Source of the DNA: Opitutus sp. GAS368
Lineage (GTDB): Bacteria > Verrucomicrobiota > Verrucomicrobiia > Opitutales > Opitutaceae
Assembly: GCF_900104925.1 (NCBI RefSeq)
Contig: NZ_LT629735.1
Span: 1,830,291-1,894,290, forward strand
Reading direction: 5' to 3'
DNA: 64,000 bases
In this document: one piece after another, positions 47,501 through 54,810 of the stretch
How the letters are laid out: every line of letters starts with the position of its first letter
Position numbering within the stretch: position 1 is the first letter of the stretch
Notes under the pieces: generated by a model
Database searches by the model: none
Told to the model about the DNA's origin: nothing
What the model saw: only the letters and a program-made list of their open reading frames with translations
Position numbers and translations under genes: made by a program

Positions 47501-49582
47501 ATAGGCGGGAGCGGCGGGTTTGGCCGCGAGAGCCTGCTCGGCGTTCTGCCTGGCCTGGGTCAGCGTGGCGACCTGGGCCAGGGCCTCCGCTTTCGCCGAG
47601 GTCGCGTCATCCTTCACCTTGGTCAGGGCGGCCACTTCCTGCCTGGCGCGGCTGGCCTCGGCGGATGTGGCGGAAAGATTCGACTCCAGCTCGGCGACCC
47701 GGCCGGAAAGATTCGGGTAGGCGGGGGCGGCGTTGCGGGCGACGGTGAGCGCGGTCTCAAGCTCGCGGACGCGACCCGAGAGATCGGGATAGCTCGGCGC
47801 AGCCGGCTTGGCTGCGAGGGCTGCGCTGGTCTGCGCGAGGGTGGCCTCGAGCTCGGCGACCTTGCCGGAAAGATTGGGATAGGCCGGGGTCGCGTTGCGC
47901 GCAGTGGTGAGCGCAGCCTCGAGTTCGCGGACGCGACCCGAGAGATCGGGATAGGCGGGCGCCGCGGGTTTGGCGGCCAAGGCTTGCTCGGCGTTCGCTT
48001 TCGCCTGGGCCAGCGCGGCAATCTGCTGTTGGGCGCCGCTGGCTGCGGAGTTCGCGGCCGCGAGTTTCGTCTCCAATTCCCCGACCTGGCTGCGCAGGTC
48101 CGGGTAGGCGGGCTTGGCCGCCAAGGATTGTTTCGCGACCGCGAGCTGTTCCTCCAGCGCAGCCACATTGGCGCGCAGGTCGGGGTAGGCCGGGGCGACG
48201 GGCTGCTTGGCCTTGGTGAGCTGGGCTTCCAACTCACTGACGCGGCCGGAAAGATCGGGATAGGCGGGCGCCGTGGGTTTGGCCGCGAGGGCGGACTTGG
48301 CGGCGGCGAGCTCCCGATTGACGGCCGCGAAAGCAGACTCGTCGCCGGCCAGCTTGGTGTTGGCGCGGGCCAGTTCCTGTTCGCGAGCGGTGGCCGCGGC
48401 CTGCGCGTCATCCTTTGCCTTGGCGAGGGCCGCCATTTCCTGCTTGGTACGGCCGGCTTCCGCGGACTGCGAGGCAAACTGGGCTTCGAGTTCCGTGACG
48501 CGGGCGCGGAGATCGGGGTATTTCGGCGCGGCGTTGCGTGCGGCGGCGAGTGCGGTCTCGAGTTCGGCGACCTTGCCCGTGAGGTCCGGATACGCCGGGG
48601 CGGCGGGCTTGGCGGCGAGTTCCTGCTTCGCGGCGGCCAGCTGGGCCTCCAGCGCGGTTTTCTGGTCGTTGACCTTGTTGAGGGTGTCCTCGACCTGGTG
48701 GCCGAAATTCCTGGCGGCCTCCAGCTCCGCGGCGGCACTCGCGGCGACGCGGGCCCGGTCATCGTTGACCTTGTTGAGGGTGTCCTCGACTTGGCGGCCG
48801 AAATTCTTGGCCGCTTCGAGCTCGGCCTGCGCGGCCTGGAGTTCGCGGGATTTTGCGTCCAGCGCGGCCGTGTCGACGACGGGCTTGGGCGCCGGCGGCT
48901 TGGCGGCGAGGGCCTGGCGGGTCTGCGCGAGCTCCGCCTTCGTGGCTTCGGTGGCGCGGGCCAGCTCGGCCAGGCGCGTTTCGGCCGTGCGGGCGGCCTT
49001 TTCGTTGTCCGCGGCCAGCTTGGTCAGGCGATCGCGCTCACCGCGGAGCTCGGCGAGGTCGCCGGAGAGATTGTTGACGCGGACAGCCAGGGCGTCGCGT
49101 TCGGCCTTCAGGGTGGCGCTGGCAGAATCCTCGCCGGCGGGAACCGCCGGGGCGGATGGGCCGCGGGTTTCGATCGCGGCACCCGGGGCGGGCGGGGCGA
49201 CGACCGCGGGCGCCTCGACCGGGACTTCGGCGCGGACGGCCGTCGCGGCGGGCGCGTGGACGCCGAGGGCGGTCTTGCGTTCGGCGAGACGCTGGGTGGC
49301 CAGCTCGATCGTGGCCTTGTCGAGCGAACCGATGACGGTGTCGAGCGCGCGACCCCGGGCGCCGTTTTCGCGGGCGAGGGACAGCCAGACGAAGGCTTCG
49401 ACCTGATCAGCGGCAATGCCGCGGCCCTGCGCGTAGGCCAGGCCGAGATTATATTGGGCGATGCCGTTGCCCTTGACGGCCTTGGCGCGGAGACCGGTGA
49501 CCTCGCTGCTTTCCTGCGCATGGGCGGCGAGGCCGAGCGCGAACACGAACAAAACGGCGGCAAGCGAACGGAAAATTTTCAT
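44549..49582 (-). CDS. Giant exported coiled-coil protein with ~26 YPDL modules and C-terminal LysM
   Basis: 1677 residues. Signal peptide MKIFRSLAAVLFVFALGLAA. A Sel1/TPR-like helix pair (about 30-110) has NGIAQYNLGLAYAQGRGI. A very long Ala/Glu/Lys-rich coiled coil of about 1400 residues follows. It is organised as modules of the form AYPDLSGRVxELExxL (P, Y/S variants and YPNL), spaced by 15-60 residues; I count about 26. The end has a LysM domain: VASGDSLSRISQRYYGTANR (peptidoglycan binding). The frame is open throughout with no stop, and the repeats are diverged, so it is real and expanded by duplication. Probably a periplasmic rod or tether between peptidoglycan and the envelope. Function unknown. 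Confidence 0.88.
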   Translation of the reverse strand: MKIFRSLAAVLFVFALGLAAHAQESSEVTGLRAKAVKGNGIAQYNLGLAYAQGRGIAADQVEAFVWLSLARENGARGRALDTVIGSLDKATIELATQRLAERKTALGVHAPAATAVRAEVPVEAPAVVAPPAPGAAIETRGPSAPAVPAGEDSASATLKAERDALAVRVNNLSGDLAELRGERDRLTKLAADNEKAARTAETRLAELARATEATKAELAQTRQALAAKPPAPKPVVDTAALDAKSRELQAAQAELEAAKNFGRQVEDTLNKVNDDRARVAASAAAELEAARNFGHQVEDTLNKVNDQKTALEAQLAAAKQELAAKPAAPAYPDLTGKVAELETALAAARNAAPKYPDLRARVTELEAQFASQSAEAGRTKQEMAALAKAKDDAQAAATAREQELARANTKLAGDESAFAAVNRELAAAKSALAAKPTAPAYPDLSGRVSELEAQLTKAKQPVAPAYPDLRANVAALEEQLAVAKQSLAAKPAYPDLRSQVGELETKLAAANSAASGAQQQIAALAQAKANAEQALAAKPAAPAYPDLSGRVRELEAALTTARNATPAYPNLSGKVAELEATLAQTSAALAAKPAAPSYPDLSGRVRELETALTVARNAAPAYPNLSGRVAELESNLSATSAEASRARQEVAALTKVKDDATSAKAEALAQVATLTQARQNAEQALAAKPAAPAYPDLSGRVSELEKALADSSRQLVAAQSAKAAPAYPDLSGRVTELEGAVATALQKFGAADQARTELARQFDDYKSATATAARERTTLQSNLKMLESDKVALRRQVDAATAESNQLRTQVATLKAQTVGIKPAAPAYPDLSGKVAELQAALAAKPAAPSYPDLSGRVSELEAALTTARNAAPAYPNLSDKVSELETKLAASAAAASQQIATLTQAKDAAEKSAATKSVAPVYPDLRDRVASLESDLAASRKALAAKPAAPSYPDLSGRVTELEAALTTARNAKPAYPNLTTRVAELETQLAAKPAAPSYPDLSGRVNELEAALTAARNAAPAYPNLSGKVAELEASLAQTNAALAAKPAAPSYPDLSGRVTELEAALTTARNAAPAYPNLSDKVSELETKLAASAAAAGQAGQQIAALTQAKDAAEKSAAALSSEATSAKQQVAALTKAKADKPAAPAYPDLSGKVADLTGEVTQLRADRERMQKMLADSGRQLAEATAATRTRPVAPPGYADRMRALETTLAATKQQLAAAQSTPAYPDLSGKVTELETKLATAEKSAAEKSAAPAYPDLSGKVAELTSEVSQLRIDRERMQQVIATAGRQMRDTTADSTRIKDLETQLAALASEASRAKQEIASLTAAKDAAQTQAGGIVSERDAARTAQNELRNTVARLEQEKAQLAAAKPLQAGAPAYPDLTNRVRELETQLTRANAELSAAGPAKADLSGRVSELEAQLAQAKAAPRDRPAPAYPDLSGRVRELETALAQSRQQLATAQATPAPAPAAAGDTGDLAKKLADTEDRLATSLRGYAALQRERDALADSAGKSTAAVTAERDSLATQVASLNGQVEQLRTAAQNSSGSTQVELNRLNESVAALQRTSTQSSRDLAAARALAQQLQGANSVLAGENYQLKTMLSRTTGSPTTAPVATPVSVPGVRTHVVASGDSLSRISQRYYGTANRWQEIYNANATLLGPNGILKVGTELRIP

Positions 49583-49708
49583 GCGGCAAGCTGGTGTGTG
49601 GGCGGATACATTTGCCCGGGTGGGGGCCCGGCTGCAAGCCCGCCCGAGGCCGTCTGGTAAAAAAATAGCTGGTTAACCCGGGCTTTACCCGGCAGCCGGT
49701 GGGGCAGA

Positions 49709-51196
49709 TTATGGAGAGGTTTTGGCGCGCGCGACGGCGCCATGCCACTCGGCCAGCAGGCGGCGCGTGGTGGCGGCCGGGGCCCGCGGCCGGAAGGTGT
49801 GGTCCGCCGACCAGAGCGCGGCGATTTCCTCGCGGTTCTTCCAGAAGCCGACCGCAAGCCCGGCCAGATAGGCCGCGCCGAGCGCGGTGGTTTCAGCCGT
49901 GCGCGGGCGGACGACCGGCACGCGCAGGAGGTCCGCCTGAAACTGCATGAGCGCGTTGTTGCCGACCGCGCCGCCGTCCACGCGCAGTTCGCGCAGCTTC
50001 CGGCCGGCGTCGGCTTCCATGGCGCGGAGCAGGTCGGCGCTCTGGTAGGCGATGCTTTCGAGCGCGGCGCGGGCGAGGTGGCCGGCGTTGCTGCCGCGGG
50101 TCAGGCCGGTGATGATCCCCCGCGCCGCGGCGTCCCAATGCGGGGCGCCGAGGCCGGCGAAGGCCGGCACGAGATAAATCCCGCCGTTGTCGGTGACCCT
50201 GGCCGCCAGTTTTTCGACATCGACCGACTTGGCGATGAGCCCGAGGCCGTCGCGCAGCCACTGCACCACGGCGCCGCCGATGAAGACGGAGCCCTCGAGG
50301 GCGTATTCGAGCCGGCCGTCGATCTTCCACGCGATGGTGGTGAGGAGATGGTTTTTCGAGGCGACCGGCTGGCGGCCCGTGTGCAGGAGGAGGAAGCAGC
50401 CGGTGCCGTAGGTGTTCTTCGCCATGCCGGGCCGCCAGCACGCCTGGCCGAACAGCGCGGCCTGCTGGTCGCCGGCGACGCCGCTGATGGGAATGCCGTT
50501 CAGGGCCGGCACCGCGGAAATTTCGCCGAAGATCCCGCTGCTGGCACGCACTTCCGGCAGCACCTCGCGGGGAATGCGGAGCGCGCGCAGCAGCGCGTCG
50601 TCCCAGTCGCCGGTGCGGAGGTCGAGCAGCAGGGTGCGGGAGGCGTTGGAGACGTCGGTCGCGTGGACGCGGCCGCCGGTCAGCTGCCACAGCAGCCAGG
50701 TGTCGACCGTGCCGAAGGCAAGTTCGCCCCTTTCGGCGCGGCGGCGGGCCCCGGGCACGCGGTCGAGCAGCCACGCGAGCTTTGTGCCGCTGAAATACGG
50801 ATCGAGCAGCAGGCCGGTCTTTTTCCGGAAAAACGGTTCGAGCCCGCGTCGCTTCAGCTTGGCGCACAGGTCGGCCGTGCGGCGGTCCTGCCAGACGATG
50901 GCCCGGTGGAGCGGCCGGCCGGTGCGGCGGTCCCACAGCAGCGTGGTTTCGCGCTGGTTGGTGAGGCCGACGGCGGCGAGGTCGCGGGCCGTGAGGTTGG
51001 CCTCGGCCACGGCGCCGAGGGCGGTGCGGCGCGTGCTTTCCCAAAGGTCGAGCGGATCGTGCTCCACCCAGCCGGGGTGGGGGTAGTGCTGCGGGAACTC
51101 CTGTTGGGCCACCGCTGCGGCCCGGCCATGCCGGTCGAAGACGATGGCCCGGGACGAAGTGGTGCCTTGGTCGAGCGCGAGGACGAAGCGACTCAT
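49709..51196 (-). CDS. glpK: Glycerol kinase
   Basis: 495 residues from ATG at 51196. The FGGY start is [19 protein letters not shown], then [33 protein letters not shown] and [20 protein letters not shown], all typical of GlpK. Length matches E. coli GlpK (about 500). Phosphorylates glycerol to sn-glycerol-3-phosphate. No glpF or glpD is adjacent. An outer-membrane-like gene precedes it, separated by a terminator. Confidence 0.95.
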   Translation of the reverse strand: MSRFVLALDQGTTSSRAIVFDRHGRAAAVAQQEFPQHYPHPGWVEHDPLDLWESTRRTALGAVAEANLTARDLAAVGLTNQRETTLLWDRRTGRPLHRAIVWQDRRTADLCAKLKRRGLEPFFRKKTGLLLDPYFSGTKLAWLLDRVPGARRRAERGELAFGTVDTWLLWQLTGGRVHATDVSNASRTLLLDLRTGDWDDALLRALRIPREVLPEVRASSGIFGEISAVPALNGIPISGVAGDQQAALFGQACWRPGMAKNTYGTGCFLLLHTGRQPVASKNHLLTTIAWKIDGRLEYALEGSVFIGGAVVQWLRDGLGLIAKSVDVEKLAARVTDNGGIYLVPAFAGLGAPHWDAAARGIITGLTRGSNAGHLARAALESIAYQSADLLRAMEADAGRKLRELRVDGGAVGNNALMQFQADLLRVPVVRPRTAETTALGAAYLAGLAVGFWKNREEIAALWSADHTFRPRAPAATTRRLLAEWHGAVARAKTSP

Positions 51197-51254
51197 GCGG
51201 GGCGGGTGGGAGCCCGAGTGTTGCGGCCCGGGCCGTGGTTGCAAGCCGCCCGCG

Positions 51255-51288
51255 GAAAAAAGAACGGCGCCCGGGGAGCCGGGCGCCG
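51255..51288 (-). terminator. Rho-independent terminator after the beta-barrel gene
   Basis: Perfect 10-bp stem (51265-51274 with 51279-51288), 4-nt loop. On the minus strand it is followed by TTCTTTTTT. It separates the barrel gene from glpK. Confidence 0.9.
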
Positions 51289-51317
51289 CGCACAGGGCCT
51301 TCGGGCAAAACCGGAAG

Positions 51318-52088
51318 TCAAAAACGACGGTTGATCTGCAGACCGGCGCCGTAGTTCGGGCTGGCGTTGGTGAAGCCCTTCAACCCATAGCCGCCGAGCT
51401 GCCACTGGGCGTCGAGGTCGTGGGTGAAGGCCAGGGTCAGGTCGGTCGAGGAATCGCCGCCGTTGATGATGCGCTGGCCCCAATTGAACGCGGCGGTCAA
51501 AACCGTCGCGGACGAAACCCGGAAGTGCGTGCCACCGGACGCGTAAACGCCGTCGTGAAGGTGGTAGACCGCGCTGTTGCCCAGCACGCGATACCCGACC
51601 GAGGCGAACGGCGTGAGATCGCCGTAGGTGCGATAGAAGTCGAACTGACCGTAGAAGTCCGTCCTCCCCGTGCCAAGGCCCCGGGCTTCGTCGGCGGTCG
51701 GGAACTTGATGCGGCCGGTGAAATCCAGTTTCACGGGTCCCAGCGCTTCGCCAAATTGATAGGTGGCGCTGGTCAGGATATCACCGAGGCCCGATTCGGA
51801 GGCCGCGGTCGGACGGGCCGCTCCGCCCGTGCCGGTGATGGCGGCGGGACCCTTGATGGTGATCCAGGGGATCGCGACCCGCAGGATCCAGGGGCCGCGG
51901 TCGCAGCCGAGGTTGAGCGGCACGGAGAACATCTCGGTGTCGGTGGCGAAACCGTAGTCACCGCGGCTGTAGTCAAAGCCGGTGCCGAGCAGCCAATGGG
52001 TCGGGGCCGGTGACGGGGAGACACTGGGGTCCGCGAGCAGGCGGGTGCTGAAGGCGGTCAGGAGACCGAAAAGCAAAACAGTTTTCAT
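51318..52088 (-). CDS. Outer-membrane beta-barrel protein of unknown function
   Basis: 256 residues from ATG at 52088 ([19 protein letters not shown] signal). Alternating aromatic beta-strands follow with [25 protein letters not shown] and [18 protein letters not shown], ending [12 protein letters not shown] with terminal Phe. This resembles the phenol-degradation MetA-like / DUF putative transporter barrels. It may be co-transcribed with the Ala-rich exported protein upstream, although a GC hairpin lies between. Own terminator at 51255. Confidence 0.8.
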   Translation of the reverse strand: MKTVLLFGLLTAFSTRLLADPSVSPSPAPTHWLLGTGFDYSRGDYGFATDTEMFSVPLNLGCDRGPWILRVAIPWITIKGPAAITGTGGAARPTAASESGLGDILTSATYQFGEALGPVKLDFTGRIKFPTADEARGLGTGRTDFYGQFDFYRTYGDLTPFASVGYRVLGNSAVYHLHDGVYASGGTHFRVSSATVLTAAFNWGQRIINGGDSSTDLTLAFTHDLDAQWQLGGYGLKGFTNASPNYGAGLQINRRF

Positions 52089-52130
52089 GGCGGGAATGCG
52101 TCGGGGGAAGGGAAGGCTGGGGTGGCGCAA

Positions 52131-52158
52131 CGCGCCCCGGATTTTCACCCGGGGCGCG
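52131..52158. other. GC-rich hairpin between two minus-strand genes
   Basis: CGCGCCCCGG (52131-52140) and CCGGGGCGCG (52149-52158) with an 8-nt loop, no T-run on the minus strand. It could attenuate read-through from the Ala-rich gene into the barrel gene. Confidence 0.5.
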
Positions 52159-52185
52159 ACAGCGGACGGGAAACGATCGCGGGGA

Positions 52186-52914
52186 TTACTTGGTCCCGGC
52201 GTCGGTTGAAGCGGAGGCTTCCGCGCGCGCGACGATCTCGGCATAGGCCCCGTAGTTTTTGGCCAGTTCCGATTGGATTGCGCCCCAGGATTCCTCCTTG
52301 GTGGCCTTGGCGGCGGCCCGCAGGCTGGTGCGCAGCGCCTTTTCGCGGGCCCGCACGTCCACGAGGATCTTGGCGAAGGCCGCGCGGGACTTTTCACCCG
52401 CCTGGGCGGTTTTCACCTCGAGGTCGGCCATGGCAGAGGCCGAGGCATCGAGGCGGGCCTGAACCTCGGTCGTCACCTCATCGCGCCGGGCAAAGGCCGC
52501 GGTTTGGATCTGCGCGACCGTGTCGGCGGTGTTCACGGTCACGGAAGCCTGCTTGGAGGCTTCGGTGGCGACCGCGAGTCCGTTGACCTGGCCCTGCGCC
52601 GCGGCGTGGGTGGTGGCGTTGGCGTTCAGGCCGGTTGACGCCGAGCCGTTGACCGCGGTGCTGCCCGCGGCATTGGTGGCAGCGGAACTGACCGGTGCCC
52701 GGACCGCGGCGGATGTGGCCGCGGCGCTCTGGGCCGCCGCGCTGGCGTTTACGCTAGGCGGTGGCGGCGGGGGCGGGGGTATGACGGGTGTGGCCGGCAT
52801 CCGGACCGCAGTGGCACCGGCGGCGGCGCCGTTCAGCACCTGGCCGGAAGAAGCCAGCGAAGCGAGGCCGGCGAGCAGTGATACAATGATGATCTTGTGA
52901 CCATAGGTATTCAT
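52186..52914 (-). CDS. Exported Ala-rich protein with proline tract, unknown function
   Basis: 242 residues, signal peptide MNTYGHKIIIVSLLAGLASL. A run of eight prolines follows VIP (about 46-53). Then a long Ala/Ser/Thr/Asn low-complexity stretch (about 55-115). A C-terminal helical half has EVQARLDASASAMADLEV and a basic REKALRTSLRAAAKATKEE. No domain recognised. It is divergent from the MarR/RND operon, with 265 nt between. Possibly a periplasmic structural or linker protein; the composition resembles that of the LysM protein's disordered parts but shares no motif. Confidence 0.7.
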   Translation of the reverse strand: MNTYGHKIIIVSLLAGLASLASSGQVLNGAAAGATAVRMPATPVIPPPPPPPPSVNASAAAQSAAATSAAVRAPVSSAATNAAGSTAVNGSASTGLNANATTHAAAQGQVNGLAVATEASKQASVTVNTADTVAQIQTAAFARRDEVTTEVQARLDASASAMADLEVKTAQAGEKSRAAFAKILVDVRAREKALRTSLRAAAKATKEESWGAIQSELAKNYGAYAEIVARAEASASTDAGTK

Positions 52915-53141
52915 GGTGGGATTCCTTTGGTTGAGGGTTCACCGCCACCGACCGTGGCTGGCGAAGCGGGTTCGACCGGAGCAAAAAACGCCGGAAAATT
53001 TTGTCGTAAAGGGCGGGTAAAATCTGGGAACAAGTGCGATCAACTTGGCCGGTTTGCCCGGGCGCAAACCGCGCCGGAACACGACCAAACGGGTGATTTC
53101 CGAGTTGATTCTGCAGCGGCCGGGAAACTTGCGCCGGAAGC

Positions 53142-53170
53142 TTGCCAGAAAAGGTAAGCTAGCTTACTAA
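53142..53170 (+). promoter_or_regulatory. MarR operon promoter with 14-bp perfect palindrome operator
   Basis: GTAAGCTAGCTTAC (53154-53167) is a perfect palindrome 12 nt before the MarR ATG. A possible promoter is TTGCCA (53142-53147), 17-nt spacer, TACTAA (53165-53170), so the palindrome would fill the spacer and block polymerase. The predicted start is within a few nt of the ATG, suggesting a nearly leaderless mRNA. Confidence 0.55.
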
Positions 53171-53179
53171 TTGCCCCTC

Positions 53180-53653
53180 ATGCCCGGCCTCCGGCCCAGT
53201 TCCGCCACCGATCGTAACCTCGCCTCCCTGCTGGCCGAGGTGAACCGGCTGGCGCGGCGGGAGTTCGACCGCCGGGTGCGGCACCTCGATCTGACGCGCG
53301 CCCAATGGCTCTTCCTTTTCCACCTCGGCCGGAAGCCCGGCGCCACGCAGAGCGAACTCGCCGAGTTGCTGCAGATGGAACGGATCAGCGTCAGCCGCCA
53401 GGCCGGCCGGCTGGAGAAAGCGGGCTGGATCGAACGCCGCAACCACGCCGCCGACGGCCGCGCCTATCACCTGAGCCTCACGCGGCGGGCCGAGAAAATC
53501 TTTGCCAAACTCGAGACCCTCGCGGGGGAACTCCGGGCCGATTACCTGCGCGGACTCCCGCCGCCCCGCCGCACGGCGCTGCTCGACGACCTCGCCCACA
53601 TCAAGGCCAACCTCCTCCGCCTGCAGGCCAACGGCCATCACTCCCTTTCATGA
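53180..53653 (+). CDS. MarR-family transcriptional regulator
   Basis: 157 residues from ATG at 53180 (TTG at 53171 in frame is an alternative). Winged helix: RAQWLFLFHLGRKPGATQSE, LAELLQMERISVSRQAGRLE (recognition), then the wing GWIERRNHAADGRAYHLSLT. It overlaps the adaptor gene by ATGA, so it heads the RND operon and probably represses it via the palindrome at 53154-53167. Likely inducers are aromatic or amphipathic compounds. Confidence 0.93.
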   Translation: MPGLRPSSATDRNLASLLAEVNRLARREFDRRVRHLDLTRAQWLFLFHLGRKPGATQSELAELLQMERISVSRQAGRLEKAGWIERRNHAADGRAYHLSLTRRAEKIFAKLETLAGELRADYLRGLPPPRRTALLDDLAHIKANLLRLQANGHHSLS

Positions 53654-54807
53654 ACATCCCCTCCCGTCTGCTTCGTTGGTTGATCCCCCTCGCGCCGTTG
53701 CCCGTGCTCCTGCTGGCCGCCGGTTGCAGCAAGAATGCCGCGACCGCGGGCGCCGCACCCGCCGTGCCGGTGCAGGTGGCGAAAGCCGTGCGGCAGGACG
53801 TGCCCCGGCGCATCGAGTCCATCGGCAATGTGCAGGCCCTGCGCAGCGTGACCGTGAAGTCGCAGGTCGACGGGATCATTGCCCAGGTCAACTTCAAGGA
53901 GGGCGATGACGTGCGGGCGGGCGACCTGCTGGTCACGCTCGACCGCCGGCCGTTCGAGAACGGGCTGCTCGCGGCCCGGGCCGACCTCGCCAACGCCCGC
54001 GCCATGGCCGGGCAGGCCCAGGCCGATCTCGATCGCTACCAGCGCTTGAACGACCAGGCCGCGATCTCGAAGGAGGAATACGTCCAGTATGCCACCAAGG
54101 CCGAGACCTCCAGGGCGCAGGTGCAGGCCAGGGAGGCGGCGGTCGCCAACGCGGAGCTGCAGCTCGGTTACACCGAGATCCGGGCAACGTTCGCGGGCCG
54201 CGCGGGCCAGCTGCTCCTGCACGAGGGCGCGCTGGTGAAGGCCAACGACATCAACACCTCCATCGTCACCATCAACCAGCTGGCGCCGATCGCCGTGGCC
54301 TACACCGTGCCGGAAACCGCCCTGGCGGCCATCCGGACCGCGCAGGCGGAAAAGCGGGCCGGCATCAGCATCACCGAGCGCACCACCCATCTCGTGCGCA
54401 CGGACGGCCGGCTCGATTTCATCGACAACACGGTCGATGCCACCACCGGCACCATCACCCTCAAGGCGCTCTTCGACAACGCCGATCACGCGCTCTGGCC
54501 CGGCCAGTTCGTGCATGTGATGACCGAGGTGGACATTGACCGCGGGGTCGTGGTCGTGCCCACCACCGCCGTGCAGAACAGCCAGGAAGGCTCGACCCTG
54601 TTCGTGGTGAAGGACGACAAGACCGTCGAGCTCCGCCAGGTGAAGGTGGCGCGCACCGACGGCGACCACACGTTGCTGGCGGAAGGGGTGCGGGACGGCG
54701 AGACGGTGGTCACCGACGGCCAGCTCCGGCTTCTGCCGGGCGTGAAGGTGGAATTCGCCACGCTGGGTGCCGCCGCGCCGGCCCCGGCGGCGGCAACCGA
54801 GGACTGA
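53650..54807 (+). CDS. RND efflux periplasmic adaptor (MFP) lipoprotein
   Basis: 385 residues from ATG at 53650. Lipobox LLAAGC gives a lipid-modified Cys26. Adaptor features: VTVKSQVDGIIAQVNFKEGD, LVTLDRRPFENGLLAARADL, a helical hairpin (about 110-175), the lipoyl/barrel return GYTEIRATFAGRAGQLLLHE and the membrane-proximal LLPGVKVEFA. Links the inner-membrane pump to an outer-membrane channel, not encoded here. Starts inside the MarR stop and ends 3 nt before the pump gene. Confidence 0.94.
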   Translation: MNIPSRLLRWLIPLAPLPVLLLAAGCSKNAATAGAAPAVPVQVAKAVRQDVPRRIESIGNVQALRSVTVKSQVDGIIAQVNFKEGDDVRAGDLLVTLDRRPFENGLLAARADLANARAMAGQAQADLDRYQRLNDQAAISKEEYVQYATKAETSRAQVQAREAAVANAELQLGYTEIRATFAGRAGQLLLHEGALVKANDINTSIVTINQLAPIAVAYTVPETALAAIRTAQAEKRAGISITERTTHLVRTDGRLDFIDNTVDATTGTITLKALFDNADHALWPGQFVHVMTEVDIDRGVVVVPTTAVQNSQEGSTLFVVKDDKTVELRQVKVARTDGDHTLLAEGVRDGETVVTDGQLRLLPGVKVEFATLGAAAPAPAAATED

Positions 54808-54810
54808 GCC

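Noticed and set aside
44549-49582. CRISPR-like regular repetition
   Set aside because: Repeats are coding, diverged and irregularly spaced; they are protein modules, not a CRISPR array.
45395-49660. Very long plus-strand open frame opposite the LysM protein gene
   Set aside because: Shadow of a high-GC repetitive gene; Gly/Arg-rich translation, no domain, while the minus frame has a signal peptide, coiled coil and LysM.
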